Made by a program: the position numbers and the translations under genes. A stretch of 64,000 nucleotides of DNA from Chitinophagales bacterium (GTDB lineage Bacteria; Bacteroidota; Bacteroidia; Chitinophagales; Chitinophagaceae), in contig JAJPKJ010000036.1 in NCBI GenBank assembly GCA_021323755.1, positions 62,001 to 126,000 of the forward strand, in the 5' to 3' direction. Under the pieces are notes generated by a model. The model had not been told where the DNA came from. It did no database searches and was given only the letters and a program-made list of their open reading frames with translations. This document shows, piece by piece, positions 9,228 through 17,907 of the stretch (the stretch's first letter is position 1; each line of letters begins with the position of its first letter).

Positions 9228-12200
9228 TTAGAATGTTAGATTCACGCCAACAAGGAATTGTTTTTGATTGCTTGGATAATTACCAAAGTCAATTCCGAAA
9301 CTTGTGTTATCATTTTGTAGAGAGGTCTGTAATTCAGGATCCAATCCAGTATATTTTGTGATCGTAAACAAATTAGCTCCCTGAACATAGATTCTCAATT
9401 TGTCTATCCCTATTCTTTTCAGCATTGCAGGTTCTAGATTGTATCCAATTAGTAAGGTTTTCATTCTCAAATAAGAACCGCTTTCTTTATAATACGAATT
9501 AACTACCGTAGAGTTGCTAAAGTTTGCAGCTTGTTCGATAACTGGTACTGTAGCTCCCGGGTTTTTAACATGTGCTGTAGGGTCATTTACATTGGTCAGT
9601 TGTCCTGATGAATTTACCAGGATAGCAGAATTGTTCAACAAATTCTGACTTACATTCCCTTCAAACACTTGTGGGAAATCTGTCCAATATTTCACGTAGT
9701 TCAGTACATCGTTTCCATAAACTCCGTATAAGAACGTTGATAGATCAAAATTCTTATAGCTAACGCTTAAGGTAATTCCATACGTCAATTTAGGATTAGG
9801 ATTTCCGAAAAATACTCTATCATCAGGAGTTATTTTACCGTCATGATTTGCATCAAGATATTTAAATCTGCCTGGAGCAGCCTGATCCTGTGTAGGAGAT
9901 TTTGTTACATCAGCATAGCTCTGGAATAATCCAACTACCTGATAACCGTAGAAAGCTCCAATAGGGTGTCCAATTTCTTCACGAACAAAATTTGCTATAC
10001 GTGAAGAGCCATTACTGTTATAGTCTCTATAACCTGAAGCACCAGGAAGAGCAGTGATTTTATTGGTGTAGTGAGAGATATTGGCTCCAATATTATATTT
10101 CCAATCTCTGTTCACTGTTCCATGATAAGTAAGACCGAGGTCAAATCCGGTATTTTCAACGTTACCAAAGTTAACATCGGCATTTGTTCCCTGGTAAATA
10201 CCATAATAAGTCTGGGCAGGGAATAAAAGTCCGCTTATTGCCTTCTTATACCAGTCAAAAGAAACTTCAAGTTTGTTATTCACTAAGGCTGCATCAAATC
10301 CCACATCCGTTGTTATATCACTTTCCCAGGTAGTATTCTTATTTCCAGAAAAGGATTGGAAAAATCCTAAAGTTGAACTGGTGCTTGCTCCGGCGATATC
10401 ATAGTAGGACTGACCTGCAGCCGGCGTATAAATATTGTATTGATTTGTTGAAGGCACATTGCTCAAAGATCCGAATTTTCCCCATCCACCACGAATCTTC
10501 AAATCGTTAATAAATGTTACGTCCTTGAAGAAATCTTCTTTCGAAATTCTCCATGCAGCCGTAACTCCCGGGAAAACACCAAATTGATGACCTGGGGCAA
10601 AGTCAGAAGATCCGTCTCTGCGAATAGTTGCATTGATAAGGTATTTGTCTTTATAGCCATATTCTACTTTACCAAAGAGAGAATATAAAGTTGATCCGTA
10701 AGCAGTACTACCATTTGTTTGTCCTGAAGGAGAACCAGCATTAAGGGTCCATGTCAATGGATCGATTGTTTCACTGGCAGGATCTGTAACAACATAGTTG
10801 GATCTTGATCCGCTCATTCCTCTTCCGGAATATTCTTTCGCTTCTATTCCACCCAAGGCAGTGATCGTATGATCGCCAAAGGTGTTCTTATATGTTAATG
10901 TGTTTGTCCAGTCCCAATTGCTGTTATACCCTGAACCTTCAGTAAATGAGTTTGCATTGGTATTACCTTCTGCATTTTCGTAAGCGGTATAAGTGAAATA
11001 GTAGTAGTAATAATTATCTACGGTTCCGCCTATGCTGGTACGTGCAGTAAAATGTTTTAGAATGTCTATTTCAGCAAATGCATTACCAACAACCTGCCAG
11101 TCGTTTCCTTTATTATGACTCTGACGAGTTTGGTTGGCAACCGGGTTTTCACCATTGTTAACGGTGAAAGATTTTGTGCCGGCAAAATTTCCTGCTATGT
11201 CATAGATTGGAATTAACGGAGGAGTCCTGTAAGTCATGGAAATAGCATTTCCTTCATTTTGGTTACCTCCAGATAATTGAGGATTATCTTTAAAGAAAAC
11301 ATAAGCATTTTCGCCAACCCTGATATTGTCTTTCACATTAAATACGGTGTTGACTCTGACAGAATAGCGTTTTAGATAAGTATCGATCAAGGTTCCCTTC
11401 TGGTTGAAATAACCAAAGGAAAATAAATAAGAAGATTTATCGCCTCCGCCGCTTACCGTCAAATTGTGACTTTGAATCGGTGCGCTTTTGAAAATGTCTT
11501 TGTACCAATCATTACGCGTTTTATCAGTAGCGGTAATTTGATTGCTATTTATATCATAAGTGGTAGGATCTGCCGTACTTGCCCCCTTAGGTTGCAAATA
11601 ATTTGGCAGAACCGGTGCATTTCTTGTCGAGGTATCGCCAGGTCCAAACCATGCCTGCAATCCTGATGAGGGGTCTTGTCCGGAATTGTAAGCCTGATCG
11701 AAAAGTACATTTGCATATTGTTGACTGTTAGCCAACTTAAATCCGGCAACAGGGTTTTGAGAGCCATAATAAAAATCATAGCTGATCTTTGCCTTGCCTG
11801 ATTTACCTCTTTTAGTTGTAATTAATATTACCCCGTTTGAGCCCTGCACACCGTATATAGCTGCTGATGCATCTTTCAAAACCTGGATTGATTCAACATC
11901 ATTGATATTGATATCATGTAGCCCATTAATGGATTCAACACCATCAATGATAATTAGCGGAGTTACGTTTCCCAATGAAGTGATCCCTCTGATCTTAATA
12001 TCACTATAACCTCCGGGAGATCCTGAGTTTACTATGGTAACACCTGTTGCCTGACCCTGCAACAAATTATCAGCACTACCGCCCGGCACTTCTTTCATTG
12101 AATTTACATTTACAACAGCTACGGAACCTGTGATGTCCTTTTTCTTTTGAGCTGTATAACCCGTTACAACCACATCGTTTAGAGTAGAAGTGGATTGAAC

Positions 12201-12503
12201 CAGAAAAATCTCACCTACATCAGATCTGCCTGCAAGCGGGATTTCCATGTTTTCAAATCCAACAACTGAAATCGCCAGAATGCTGTTGTCTTTGGGAACT
12301 TTGATAGAAAACGTTCCATCAACGTTTGATTGAGTAGCAGTTTTTGTACCCCTCACCTGAATTGTAGCACCAGGTAAAGGCTGCTTGTCTGTGCCACTGG
12401 TGACTTTTCCGGTGACAGTTTTTTGAGCGAAAATGTTCAAGCTGAATAATAGCAATAGTACTGCAGGGGCATACCTGGCAAGTACGTTAGTTTTGAATGG
12501 CAT
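9228..12503 (-). CDS. SusC/RagA TonB-linked outer-membrane protein
   Basis: A 1091-residue TonB-dependent outer-membrane importer. After a signal peptide ending FSLNIFAQ comes a carboxypeptidase-like CarbopepD_reg_2 domain (about residues 28-110, VTGKVTSGTDKQPLPGATI), then a plug with TALDxVVVTGY-like STLNDVVVTGYTAQKKK and the SusC hallmark SIQVLKDASAAIYGVQGSNG (about residues 205-225). The rest is beta-barrel ending in FLVGVNLTF with a terminal Phe, as expected for Bam-dependent barrels. It works with the downstream SusD protein to import a ligand using TonB energy. No anti-sigma or sigma gene is adjacent, so regulation by that route is not indicated here. Confidence 0.95.
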   Translation of the reverse strand: MPFKTNVLARYAPAVLLLLFSLNIFAQKTVTGKVTSGTDKQPLPGATIQVRGTKTATQSNVDGTFSIKVPKDNSILAISVVGFENMEIPLAGRSDVGEIFLVQSTSTLNDVVVTGYTAQKKKDITGSVAVVNVNSMKEVPGGSADNLLQGQATGVTIVNSGSPGGYSDIKIRGITSLGNVTPLIIIDGVESINGLHDININDVESIQVLKDASAAIYGVQGSNGVILITTKRGKSGKAKISYDFYYGSQNPVAGFKLANSQQYANVLFDQAYNSGQDPSSGLQAWFGPGDTSTRNAPVLPNYLQPKGASTADPTTYDINSNQITATDKTRNDWYKDIFKSAPIQSHNLTVSGGGDKSSYLFSFGYFNQKGTLIDTYLKRYSVRVNTVFNVKDNIRVGENAYVFFKDNPQLSGGNQNEGNAISMTYRTPPLIPIYDIAGNFAGTKSFTVNNGENPVANQTRQSHNKGNDWQVVGNAFAEIDILKHFTARTSIGGTVDNYYYYYFTYTAYENAEGNTNANSFTEGSGYNSNWDWTNTLTYKNTFGDHTITALGGIEAKEYSGRGMSGSRSNYVVTDPASETIDPLTWTLNAGSPSGQTNGSTAYGSTLYSLFGKVEYGYKDKYLINATIRRDGSSDFAPGHQFGVFPGVTAAWRISKEDFFKDVTFINDLKIRGGWGKFGSLSNVPSTNQYNIYTPAAGQSYYDIAGASTSSTLGFFQSFSGNKNTTWESDITTDVGFDAALVNNKLEVSFDWYKKAISGLLFPAQTYYGIYQGTNADVNFGNVENTGFDLGLTYHGTVNRDWKYNIGANISHYTNKITALPGASGYRDYNSNGSSRIANFVREEIGHPIGAFYGYQVVGLFQSYADVTKSPTQDQAAPGRFKYLDANHDGKITPDDRVFFGNPNPKLTYGITLSVSYKNFDLSTFLYGVYGNDVLNYVKYWTDFPQVFEGNVSQNLLNNSAILVNSSGQLTNVNDPTAHVKNPGATVPVIEQAANFSNSTVVNSYYKESGSYLRMKTLLIGYNLEPAMLKRIGIDKLRIYVQGANLFTITKYTGLDPELQTSLQNDNTSFGIDFGNYPSNQKQFLVGVNLTF

Positions 12504-12923
12504 AAGCAGAGTAGTGTTTTTAATTTATTAAAAAACAGTATAAATCCAGTGTAAATTACATATAAACTGAAAAATAAATAATATTTTTTTAACTATTTCT
12601 TTACAATGTTGATGAATCTAAAATGTGTACATTTCACACGAAGAGCAAATAATGACTCTTCTTTCCGATCGCATTATATCGCTCCAAACTACCGACTGTA
12701 AAAGATTACAAGACATTTTAGTATTGCGCAAAGATTAAAAATCTACTAAGAAAGTAGAGAATTGGATGTCCGGAAAACAAGGGCAAAAATTTTTCAAAAT
12801 AAATATATTCACGAAAATACCTTTGCAGGTGAAAAATCATTCTCCAAAACCTGTTTTTGCGTGTTTTAGACCAGGTTGGCAATAATTTCAAATTCTAATT
12901 ATTTTAATTATTAAAATTGCTAA
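12504..12923. other. Gene-free divergent gap upstream of susC
   Basis: This 420-base AT-rich stretch should carry the susC promoter on the minus strand and the promoter of the small lipoprotein on the plus strand. A plus-strand TACCTTTG at 12818-12825 matches the Bacteroidota -7 consensus, but no TTG lies at the right distance. I see no reading frame, repeat or strong hairpin. Confidence 0.5.
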
Positions 12924-13229
12924 ATGAAAAATATTATTAAAGCCTGCCTGCTGTCAATCATATTTTTTTCGACGAGCTGTGAAAGGCATTTAACAATTGA
13001 AGAGACGCAAACTGCTCTTAAATCTGCCATGCAACATTTTTTAGATTCGCAAAATAACGTCGACACATCAAAAGTAAAATTCTCGGTACTCGAGGTTGAG
13101 TATTTTGAGGATAAAGCCAAGTATGATTGTGAGTTCAAAATAAAAATGAGGTTGCCTGATCACGACACTACCGGGATAATGGGCGCTTCGGTATCTAAAG
13201 ATTTCTCCACGGTAAAGAGAAAATTCTAA
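12924..13229 (+). CDS. Small hypothetical lipoprotein
   Basis: A 101-residue protein with a lipoprotein signal (IIFFSTSC, Cys about residue 19). The mature part is short and charged, with an amphipathic helix (ETQTALKSAMQHFLDSQN) followed by what looks like a beta-rich segment containing KVKFSVLEVEYFEDKAKYDC. It does not match a family I recognise. It ends inside the stop of the convergent pseudouridine synthase gene (4-base overlap), and stands alone on its strand opposite susC. Its start is an ATG preceded by AT-rich sequence with no ribosome-binding motif, as usual in this phylum. Confidence 0.7.
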   Translation: MKNIIKACLLSIIFFSTSCERHLTIEETQTALKSAMQHFLDSQNNVDTSKVKFSVLEVEYFEDKAKYDCEFKIKMRLPDHDTTGIMGASVSKDFSTVKRKF

Positions 13230-13948
13230 TTACCCCATTTTTTTAATTGTTGCAACAACGCCTTCATATCTTTTGGCAAGGGGGCCTCTATCGTATGCAC
13301 ATTACCGTTAGCCTCCTTAAAGCTTAACATATTTGAATGCAGTGCTAATCTTGACAATAAAGGTTTTTCTGCTTCGTCTGTTTTTGAAAGCTTAAATTTT
13401 TTTTTGAAAGAAGAAATAAAAACAGGTTCCCCGTCTCCATACAACTCGTCGCAGACAATGGGATGTCCGATATATTGCATATGCACCCTGATCTGATGTG
13501 TTCTCCCCGTAAGAATTTGAAATTTGACCAGGGAATAAGATCCAAACTCCTCAACCACTTCATATATTGTTAAAGATGGTTTTCCTTTTTTCCCGGCAAT
13601 CATAATATTTCTTTTTGTCGGGTGTTCTGCAATCGGTGCATCAATGCTTCCTTTCTTTTCTGTCAATATTCCCTTCACCATTCCCAAATAAGTCTTCTGC
13701 ACATTTCTGCTTTCAAATTCCTGCGAAAGAAACTTATGCGTTTTTTCATTTTTTGCAAATACAATGACTCCGCTGGTTTCACGATCAAGCCGATGAACAG
13801 TAAATATTGAATTGTATTTTTTTTTGAGTAGCTCTTTTAATGATGGCTCGCTGCCGTCACTTGCCGGAATGCTTAATAATCCTGATGCTTTATTGACGGC
13901 AACAAAATCTTCGTTCTCAAAAATGATCTCGTAAAATTGTTTTGCCAC
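13226..13948 (-). CDS. RluA-family pseudouridine synthase
   Basis: A 240-residue pseudouridine synthase of the RluA type without an S4 domain. The catalytic motif is VHRLDRETSGVIVFAK (about residues 50-66, catalytic Asp in HRLDRETSG) and the second conserved motif is LTGRTHQIRVHMQYIGHPI (about 140-160). It converts specific uridines in 23S rRNA or tRNA to pseudouridine; the target position is not readable. The start is a GTG at 13948 leading into AKQFYEIIFENEDFVAVNKASG, which aligns with the family N-terminus. It lies 5 bases downstream of the next pseudouridine synthase gene, so the two are probably one operon. Confidence 0.92.
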   Translation of the reverse strand: MAKQFYEIIFENEDFVAVNKASGLLSIPASDGSEPSLKELLKKKYNSIFTVHRLDRETSGVIVFAKNEKTHKFLSQEFESRNVQKTYLGMVKGILTEKKGSIDAPIAEHPTKRNIMIAGKKGKPSLTIYEVVEEFGSYSLVKFQILTGRTHQIRVHMQYIGHPIVCDELYGDGEPVFISSFKKKFKLSKTDEAEKPLLSRLALHSNMLSFKEANGNVHTIEAPLPKDMKALLQQLKKWGN

Positions 13949-13953
13949 GAAAT

Positions 13954-14883
13954 TTATTTGATAGAAGAATTGAGGTATTTCAAAATCCGTATTTCTTTCT
14001 CTGTGAGCAATCGCCAGTTACCACGCTGTACATTTTTTTTTGTAAGTCCCGCATACATAACTCTGTCCAGTCCTCGCACATCATAACCCAGATGTTCAAA
14101 AATCCTTCGAACAATCCGGTTTCTTCCGCTGTGAATTTCAAGTCCGATCTGAGTTCTGTCTTTCAAATCGGCGTAAGCAATAGCATCCACATGTGCCATT
14201 CCATCTTCCAATTCGATGCCGGCAGCAATCCTTTCAAAATCATTTTTTGTAAGCGCCTTATCCAACACAACATGGTACACTTTTTTTATTTCGTGTTTTG
14301 GATGAGCCAATTTTTGAGCGAGATCGCCGTCATTCGTCAATAATAAAACTCCGGAGGTATTTCTGTCCAATCTCCCCACCGGATAAACCCTTTCATTGGT
14401 TGCGTGTTTGATAAGATGGAGCACCGTTTTTCTTCCCTGCGGATCATCGGTTGTTGTAATGTAATCTTTGGGTTTATTAAGAAGAATATAAACCAGGTTT
14501 TTTGAAATAGTGATCTTCTTTCCGTTGACTTTAATAATATCGGTTGAAGAAACTTTTGTTCCCGGATCAGTGATTAATTTTTCATTCACCAAAACTTTTC
14601 CTTGTTTTACCAACTCAGCGGAATCGCGGCGGGAACAAATTCCACAATGTGCGATGTATTTATTAAGGGGGAGTACTTCGGAGTTGTTTGTCGGTCGTTG
14701 ACCCTGAGTAATTGGCTGTTGACTGTTGACCGTTAACTTCCTTCTTTTTTCTTCAAATCGTTTATCAATCGCCTGCTTTCTCTCTTTTTTTACCAGTCTC
14801 TTTTCCTGCTTTATTTCTTCTTTTATTGCACTGTTCCTTTTCTTATTAAAGAACTTGTTGAAGTTGTCTGTTTTTCTTTTCAT
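13954..14883 (-). CDS. RsuA/RluB-family rRNA pseudouridine synthase
   Basis: A 309-residue enzyme with a Lys/Arg-rich N-terminal extension (about residues 1-80, coil-forming, probably RNA-binding), an S4 RNA-binding domain (LNKYIAHCGICSRRDSAELV, about 75-135) and the RsuA-type catalytic motif VYPVGRLDRNTSGVLLLTNDG (catalytic Asp in GRLD). It makes pseudouridine in rRNA, most likely 23S as in RluB/E/F. The frame is open to 15036, but the upstream part is shared with the terminator region and unlike the family; ATG at 14883 (MKRKTDNF) is the natural start. It is followed after 5 bases by an RluA-type gene, pairing two rRNA-modifying enzymes. Confidence 0.9.
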   Translation of the reverse strand: MKRKTDNFNKFFNKKRNSAIKEEIKQEKRLVKKERKQAIDKRFEEKRRKLTVNSQQPITQGQRPTNNSEVLPLNKYIAHCGICSRRDSAELVKQGKVLVNEKLITDPGTKVSSTDIIKVNGKKITISKNLVYILLNKPKDYITTTDDPQGRKTVLHLIKHATNERVYPVGRLDRNTSGVLLLTNDGDLAQKLAHPKHEIKKVYHVVLDKALTKNDFERIAAGIELEDGMAHVDAIAYADLKDRTQIGLEIHSGRNRIVRRIFEHLGYDVRGLDRVMYAGLTKKNVQRGNWRLLTEKEIRILKYLNSSIK

Positions 14884-14929
14884 AATAATTGCTGTTTTAC
14901 AACAGTGGCGCAAAAGTATCGAATAAAAA

Positions 14930-14958
14930 ATAAAGTCCCGCCGAAAGCAGGACTTTAT
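14930..14958 (-). terminator. Intrinsic terminator after LTxxQ protein gene
   Basis: Minus-strand hairpin with arms ATAAAGTCC / GGACTTTAT (14930-14938 and 14950-14958 on the plus strand), extended by inner pairs, and followed on the minus strand by a T-run (plus A-run 14924-14930). It sits 20 bases after the stop of the LTxxQ protein and before the RsuA-type start. Confidence 0.75.
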
Positions 14959-14977
14959 ACCAACTATTGGATAAATA

Positions 14978-15757
14978 TCAATTACTGTCGTTTCTTTCCC
15001 ACCTTTCCCCAAATCTGTGTTTATGCATTTTTTCAAATTCAGAAAGCTGATCTGGCGTAAGCACAGATTTTATACCCGCTTCACGATTCGCCAACAATGA
15101 TTTCATCTGTTCTTTTTTCTGATACGGCAATAAATTATCGTTTTGATGAATTGCCTGCATCTGCGAACGAAGATTGGTTTGTTGCGATTTTATTTTTGCA
15201 GTTTGTTCATCGTTGAGATTTAATTTTATTTTCATTCTCTCCAAATTTGCGGCTGCCCGAATCTGCATTTCTTCTGAGGCATGTTTCTTCCATTTCTCCA
15301 TTTCATTTTTTTGTTCCGGAGTTAACAAAGCTTGCAATTTTGTTTTCTTGTCATTTTGCAATGCCAATAATTGCGATTTGTATTGGCCCAAAGTGATATT
15401 GTCCTCACCATACAAATCCTGTGATTTTTTCTTGTATTCATCATTAATTGAACGCATCTGTTTTCTTTGCCCGGCAGAATAATGAATATGCATGTGATTT
15501 GCAAAACCATTTCTGTTTCTGCGGAATGAGCGGAATCTGTCCATGCGGTCCTGTGAACGAAACCGATTATTGTTCATCGCTTGACCGCGAAATTGTCCAA
15601 AATTTTTGTGTAAAGAATCAATCCCATTTCGATTCCATTCCCGATGCATATAATGACGTCTTGAGGAATCGCTCATATTGTTAGTGCTTCCGCTAACCTG
15701 AGCCTGGGAACTGTGGAAAATCCATATGACCAAAGAAAGTGAAATTATTTTTTTCAT
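14978..15757 (-). CDS. Periplasmic LTxxQ-motif (Spy/CpxP-like) protein
   Basis: A 259-residue exported helical protein. The signal peptide is MKKIISLSLVIWIFHSSQAQ, cleaved near residue 20. The rest is charged and helical, with LTxxQ-type motifs repeated three times: LTPEQKNEMEKW, LNDEQTAKIKSQ and LTPDQLSEFEKM. Spy and CpxP of Proteobacteria carry two such motifs in a similar helical cradle and act as periplasmic chaperones or stress sensors, so a role in envelope stress or metal tolerance is inferred. The N-terminal third is Arg/His/Asn-rich. The frame is open to 15790 but the signal peptide fixes the start at 15757. Confidence 0.8.
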   Translation of the reverse strand: MKKIISLSLVIWIFHSSQAQVSGSTNNMSDSSRRHYMHREWNRNGIDSLHKNFGQFRGQAMNNNRFRSQDRMDRFRSFRRNRNGFANHMHIHYSAGQRKQMRSINDEYKKKSQDLYGEDNITLGQYKSQLLALQNDKKTKLQALLTPEQKNEMEKWKKHASEEMQIRAAANLERMKIKLNLNDEQTAKIKSQQTNLRSQMQAIHQNDNLLPYQKKEQMKSLLANREAGIKSVLTPDQLSEFEKMHKHRFGERWERNDSN

Positions 15758-15870
15758 CTTGAATAATTTTGAACAGGTATGACCGTACAAAATTACCCGT
15801 AGTTTAATTTGCTTTTTATATAGTTACCGGTTAAGTCAATGTGTCTACCGAAAAGAAGCGAGTTAGGAGT

Positions 15871-16914
15871 CTATTCTTTATTGGCTAACTGACCGCAGGC
15901 AGCGTCAATATCTTTGCCGCGGCTTTTTCTAAGCCTCGCATTCACCCTGTTTTTTTCGAGATAACGCATGAATTCTTCAATGGTCTTATCATCTGGTTTA
16001 GCAAAATTTGCAGCATCGATCGGATTGTATTCAATGATATTTACGAGATCTGCTGGAACTTGCCTGTAGATCTTTATCAATTCTTCCGCATCTTTTAGGG
16101 AGTCATTAAAATCTTTAAAAAGAATGTATTCAAATGTGATCTCGTTCTCGGTTTGTTTATAAAAATAATTCAACGCTTCGATCAGTGATTTGATATTATT
16201 GGTATCGTTGATCGGCATTATTTCATGGCGTTTTTTATCATTTGCCGCATGCAATGATAATGCAAGTTTGAAACGGACTTTATCGTCTCCCAATTGTTTT
16301 ATCATTTTCGCAACGCCCGCCGTAGAAACAGTAATGCGCCGTGGACTCATAGCTAAACCATCGGGCGAAGTAATGCGCTCTATTGCCTTTAATACATTTT
16401 TATAATTGAGTAATGGTTCACCCATGCCCATAAAAACGATGTTGGTCAATTTTTTTTCGTACACTCGTTGCGACTGTTGATTGATCAACACTACTTCGTC
16501 ATAGATTTCATCGTAATCAAGATTTCTTTTTTTATCCATGTATCCGGTTGCACAAAACTTACAGCTGAGTGAGCAACCAATTTGCGAAGAAACACATGCG
16601 GTCTTTCTTTCCTCGGTCGGTATTAATACACCTTCAACCAAATGTCCATCGAATGTCTTGAATCGGCTTTTGATGGTTCCATCCGCACTGTATTGAGTGG
16701 CATCGATTGATAATGCAGGAAAAGAAAAAGTTTCTGCTAAATGCGTACGTAATTCTTTGCTCAGGTTGGTCATATCATCAAAACTATGTGCATGTTTCAG
16801 CCAAAGCCATTCCCATATTTGTTTTGCCCGAAATTTTTTCTCCCCAATATCTTCGATATAATTTTCAACTTCATGTTGACTTAAATGTCTTATATTTTTT
16901 TTCTCTGTTTTCAT
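15871..16914 (-). CDS. rlmN: RlmN, 23S rRNA adenine-2503 C2-methyltransferase
   Basis: A 347-residue radical SAM enzyme with the CX3CX2C cluster motif CSLSCKFCATGY (about residues 112-123), the upstream CVSSQ, the glycine-rich GMGEPLLNY (about 162) and the C-terminal KSRGKDIDAACGQL motif whose Cys is the second catalytic cysteine (about 340). These are the family marks of RlmN, which methylates C2 of A2503 in 23S rRNA and A37 in some tRNAs. The length is typical. It is divergent from the beta-lactamase gene. Confidence 0.96.
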   Translation of the reverse strand: MKTEKKNIRHLSQHEVENYIEDIGEKKFRAKQIWEWLWLKHAHSFDDMTNLSKELRTHLAETFSFPALSIDATQYSADGTIKSRFKTFDGHLVEGVLIPTEERKTACVSSQIGCSLSCKFCATGYMDKKRNLDYDEIYDEVVLINQQSQRVYEKKLTNIVFMGMGEPLLNYKNVLKAIERITSPDGLAMSPRRITVSTAGVAKMIKQLGDDKVRFKLALSLHAANDKKRHEIMPINDTNNIKSLIEALNYFYKQTENEITFEYILFKDFNDSLKDAEELIKIYRQVPADLVNIIEYNPIDAANFAKPDDKTIEEFMRYLEKNRVNARLRKSRGKDIDAACGQLANKE

Positions 16915-17000
16915 TAGGCGGCAAAGATACTGGAGAATAAGTTTCCACTCTAAATATTAACGGTAACGCCGACAACTTTATCTTTACAAAAATTTTACTG

Positions 17001-17813
17001 ATGAGAAGAGGTCACTATGCTTTTTTATTGTTACCGCTAATACTAATAGGCTGTTCGCCCAATAATGTAACAGAAGAAAGCAGTTTGAAAAAATATTTTG
17101 ACGAAGCAAATGTTACCGGGTGTTTCGGCATGTTTGACAATGGGGCTGGCAATTTTACCATATATAATTTAAAACGTTATCGCGACAGTTCCTACACTCC
17201 TGCTTCCACTTTTAAAATTGTTAATTCACTGATCGGTCTACAAACGGGAAAAATAACCGATGAAAATATGATCATAAAATGGGATAGTGTCAAACGATGG
17301 AATCCAGACTGGAACAAAGACCTCACCATGGTGGAAGCGTTTAAAGTTTCGGCCGTTAATTATTACCAGGAAGTCGCGAGAAGAATTGGAAAAGATACCA
17401 TGAAAAAATGGATCGACTCGCTAGGTTACGGGAATAAGAATATTAGCGGACCGATTGACTCCTTTTGGTTGAATAATCACTTAAAAATTACTTCCGATGA
17501 ACAATTGGGACTAGTAAAAAAATTATATTTTACCCAATTGCCTTTTTATAACCGCACACAGGAAATTGTTCGCAAAGTAATGCTCCGTGAAGATAATGCC
17601 AACTATAAACTCAGTTACAAAACGGGTTGGGGCAACAAAGAAGATGGGAATGAAATTGGCTGGATCGTAGGTTGGATAGAAGAAAACAAGCATCCTTATT
17701 TTTTTGTTTTGAATATTGAATCCCCCGATCATAAAATTGACATGATGACTGTGCGAATGAAAATTCTTAAAAATATTTTATCTCAACTTGGCTTTTTCAT
17801 GGGTAAGAAATAG
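17001..17813 (+). CDS. Class D (OXA-type) beta-lactamase lipoprotein
   Basis: A 270-residue serine beta-lactamase of class D. All active-site elements are present: S69-T-F-K72 (PASTFKIVNS), S117-A-V119 (FKVSAVNYYQ), Y143-G-N145 and K207-T-G209-W. A Trp equivalent to the one that stabilises the carboxylated lysine in OXA-10 is visible in DSFWLNNHLKIT. The signal peptide ends LILIGCSPN, a lipobox, so the enzyme should be membrane anchored on the periplasmic side. The expected reaction is hydrolysis of penicillin- or oxacillin-type beta-lactams. No regulator, integron or transposase is near; base composition matches the neighbours, so it looks like a resident chromosomal gene. Confidence 0.92.
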   Translation: MRRGHYAFLLLPLILIGCSPNNVTEESSLKKYFDEANVTGCFGMFDNGAGNFTIYNLKRYRDSSYTPASTFKIVNSLIGLQTGKITDENMIIKWDSVKRWNPDWNKDLTMVEAFKVSAVNYYQEVARRIGKDTMKKWIDSLGYGNKNISGPIDSFWLNNHLKITSDEQLGLVKKLYFTQLPFYNRTQEIVRKVMLREDNANYKLSYKTGWGNKEDGNEIGWIVGWIEENKHPYFFVLNIESPDHKIDMMTVRMKILKNILSQLGFFMGKK

Positions 17814-17907
17814 AACTGACCAGTAAAAATAATTGCGAATTAATCTTTAAAATTGGTTTGGCTTTCTTTTTGCAGTTTGCAGTTCATTATATTGCGCTTT
17901 AATCATT

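Noticed and set aside
11466-12009. Open frames opposite the SusC gene
   Set aside because: They are shadows of the strong SusC coding frame, with no signal, domain or control elements of their own.
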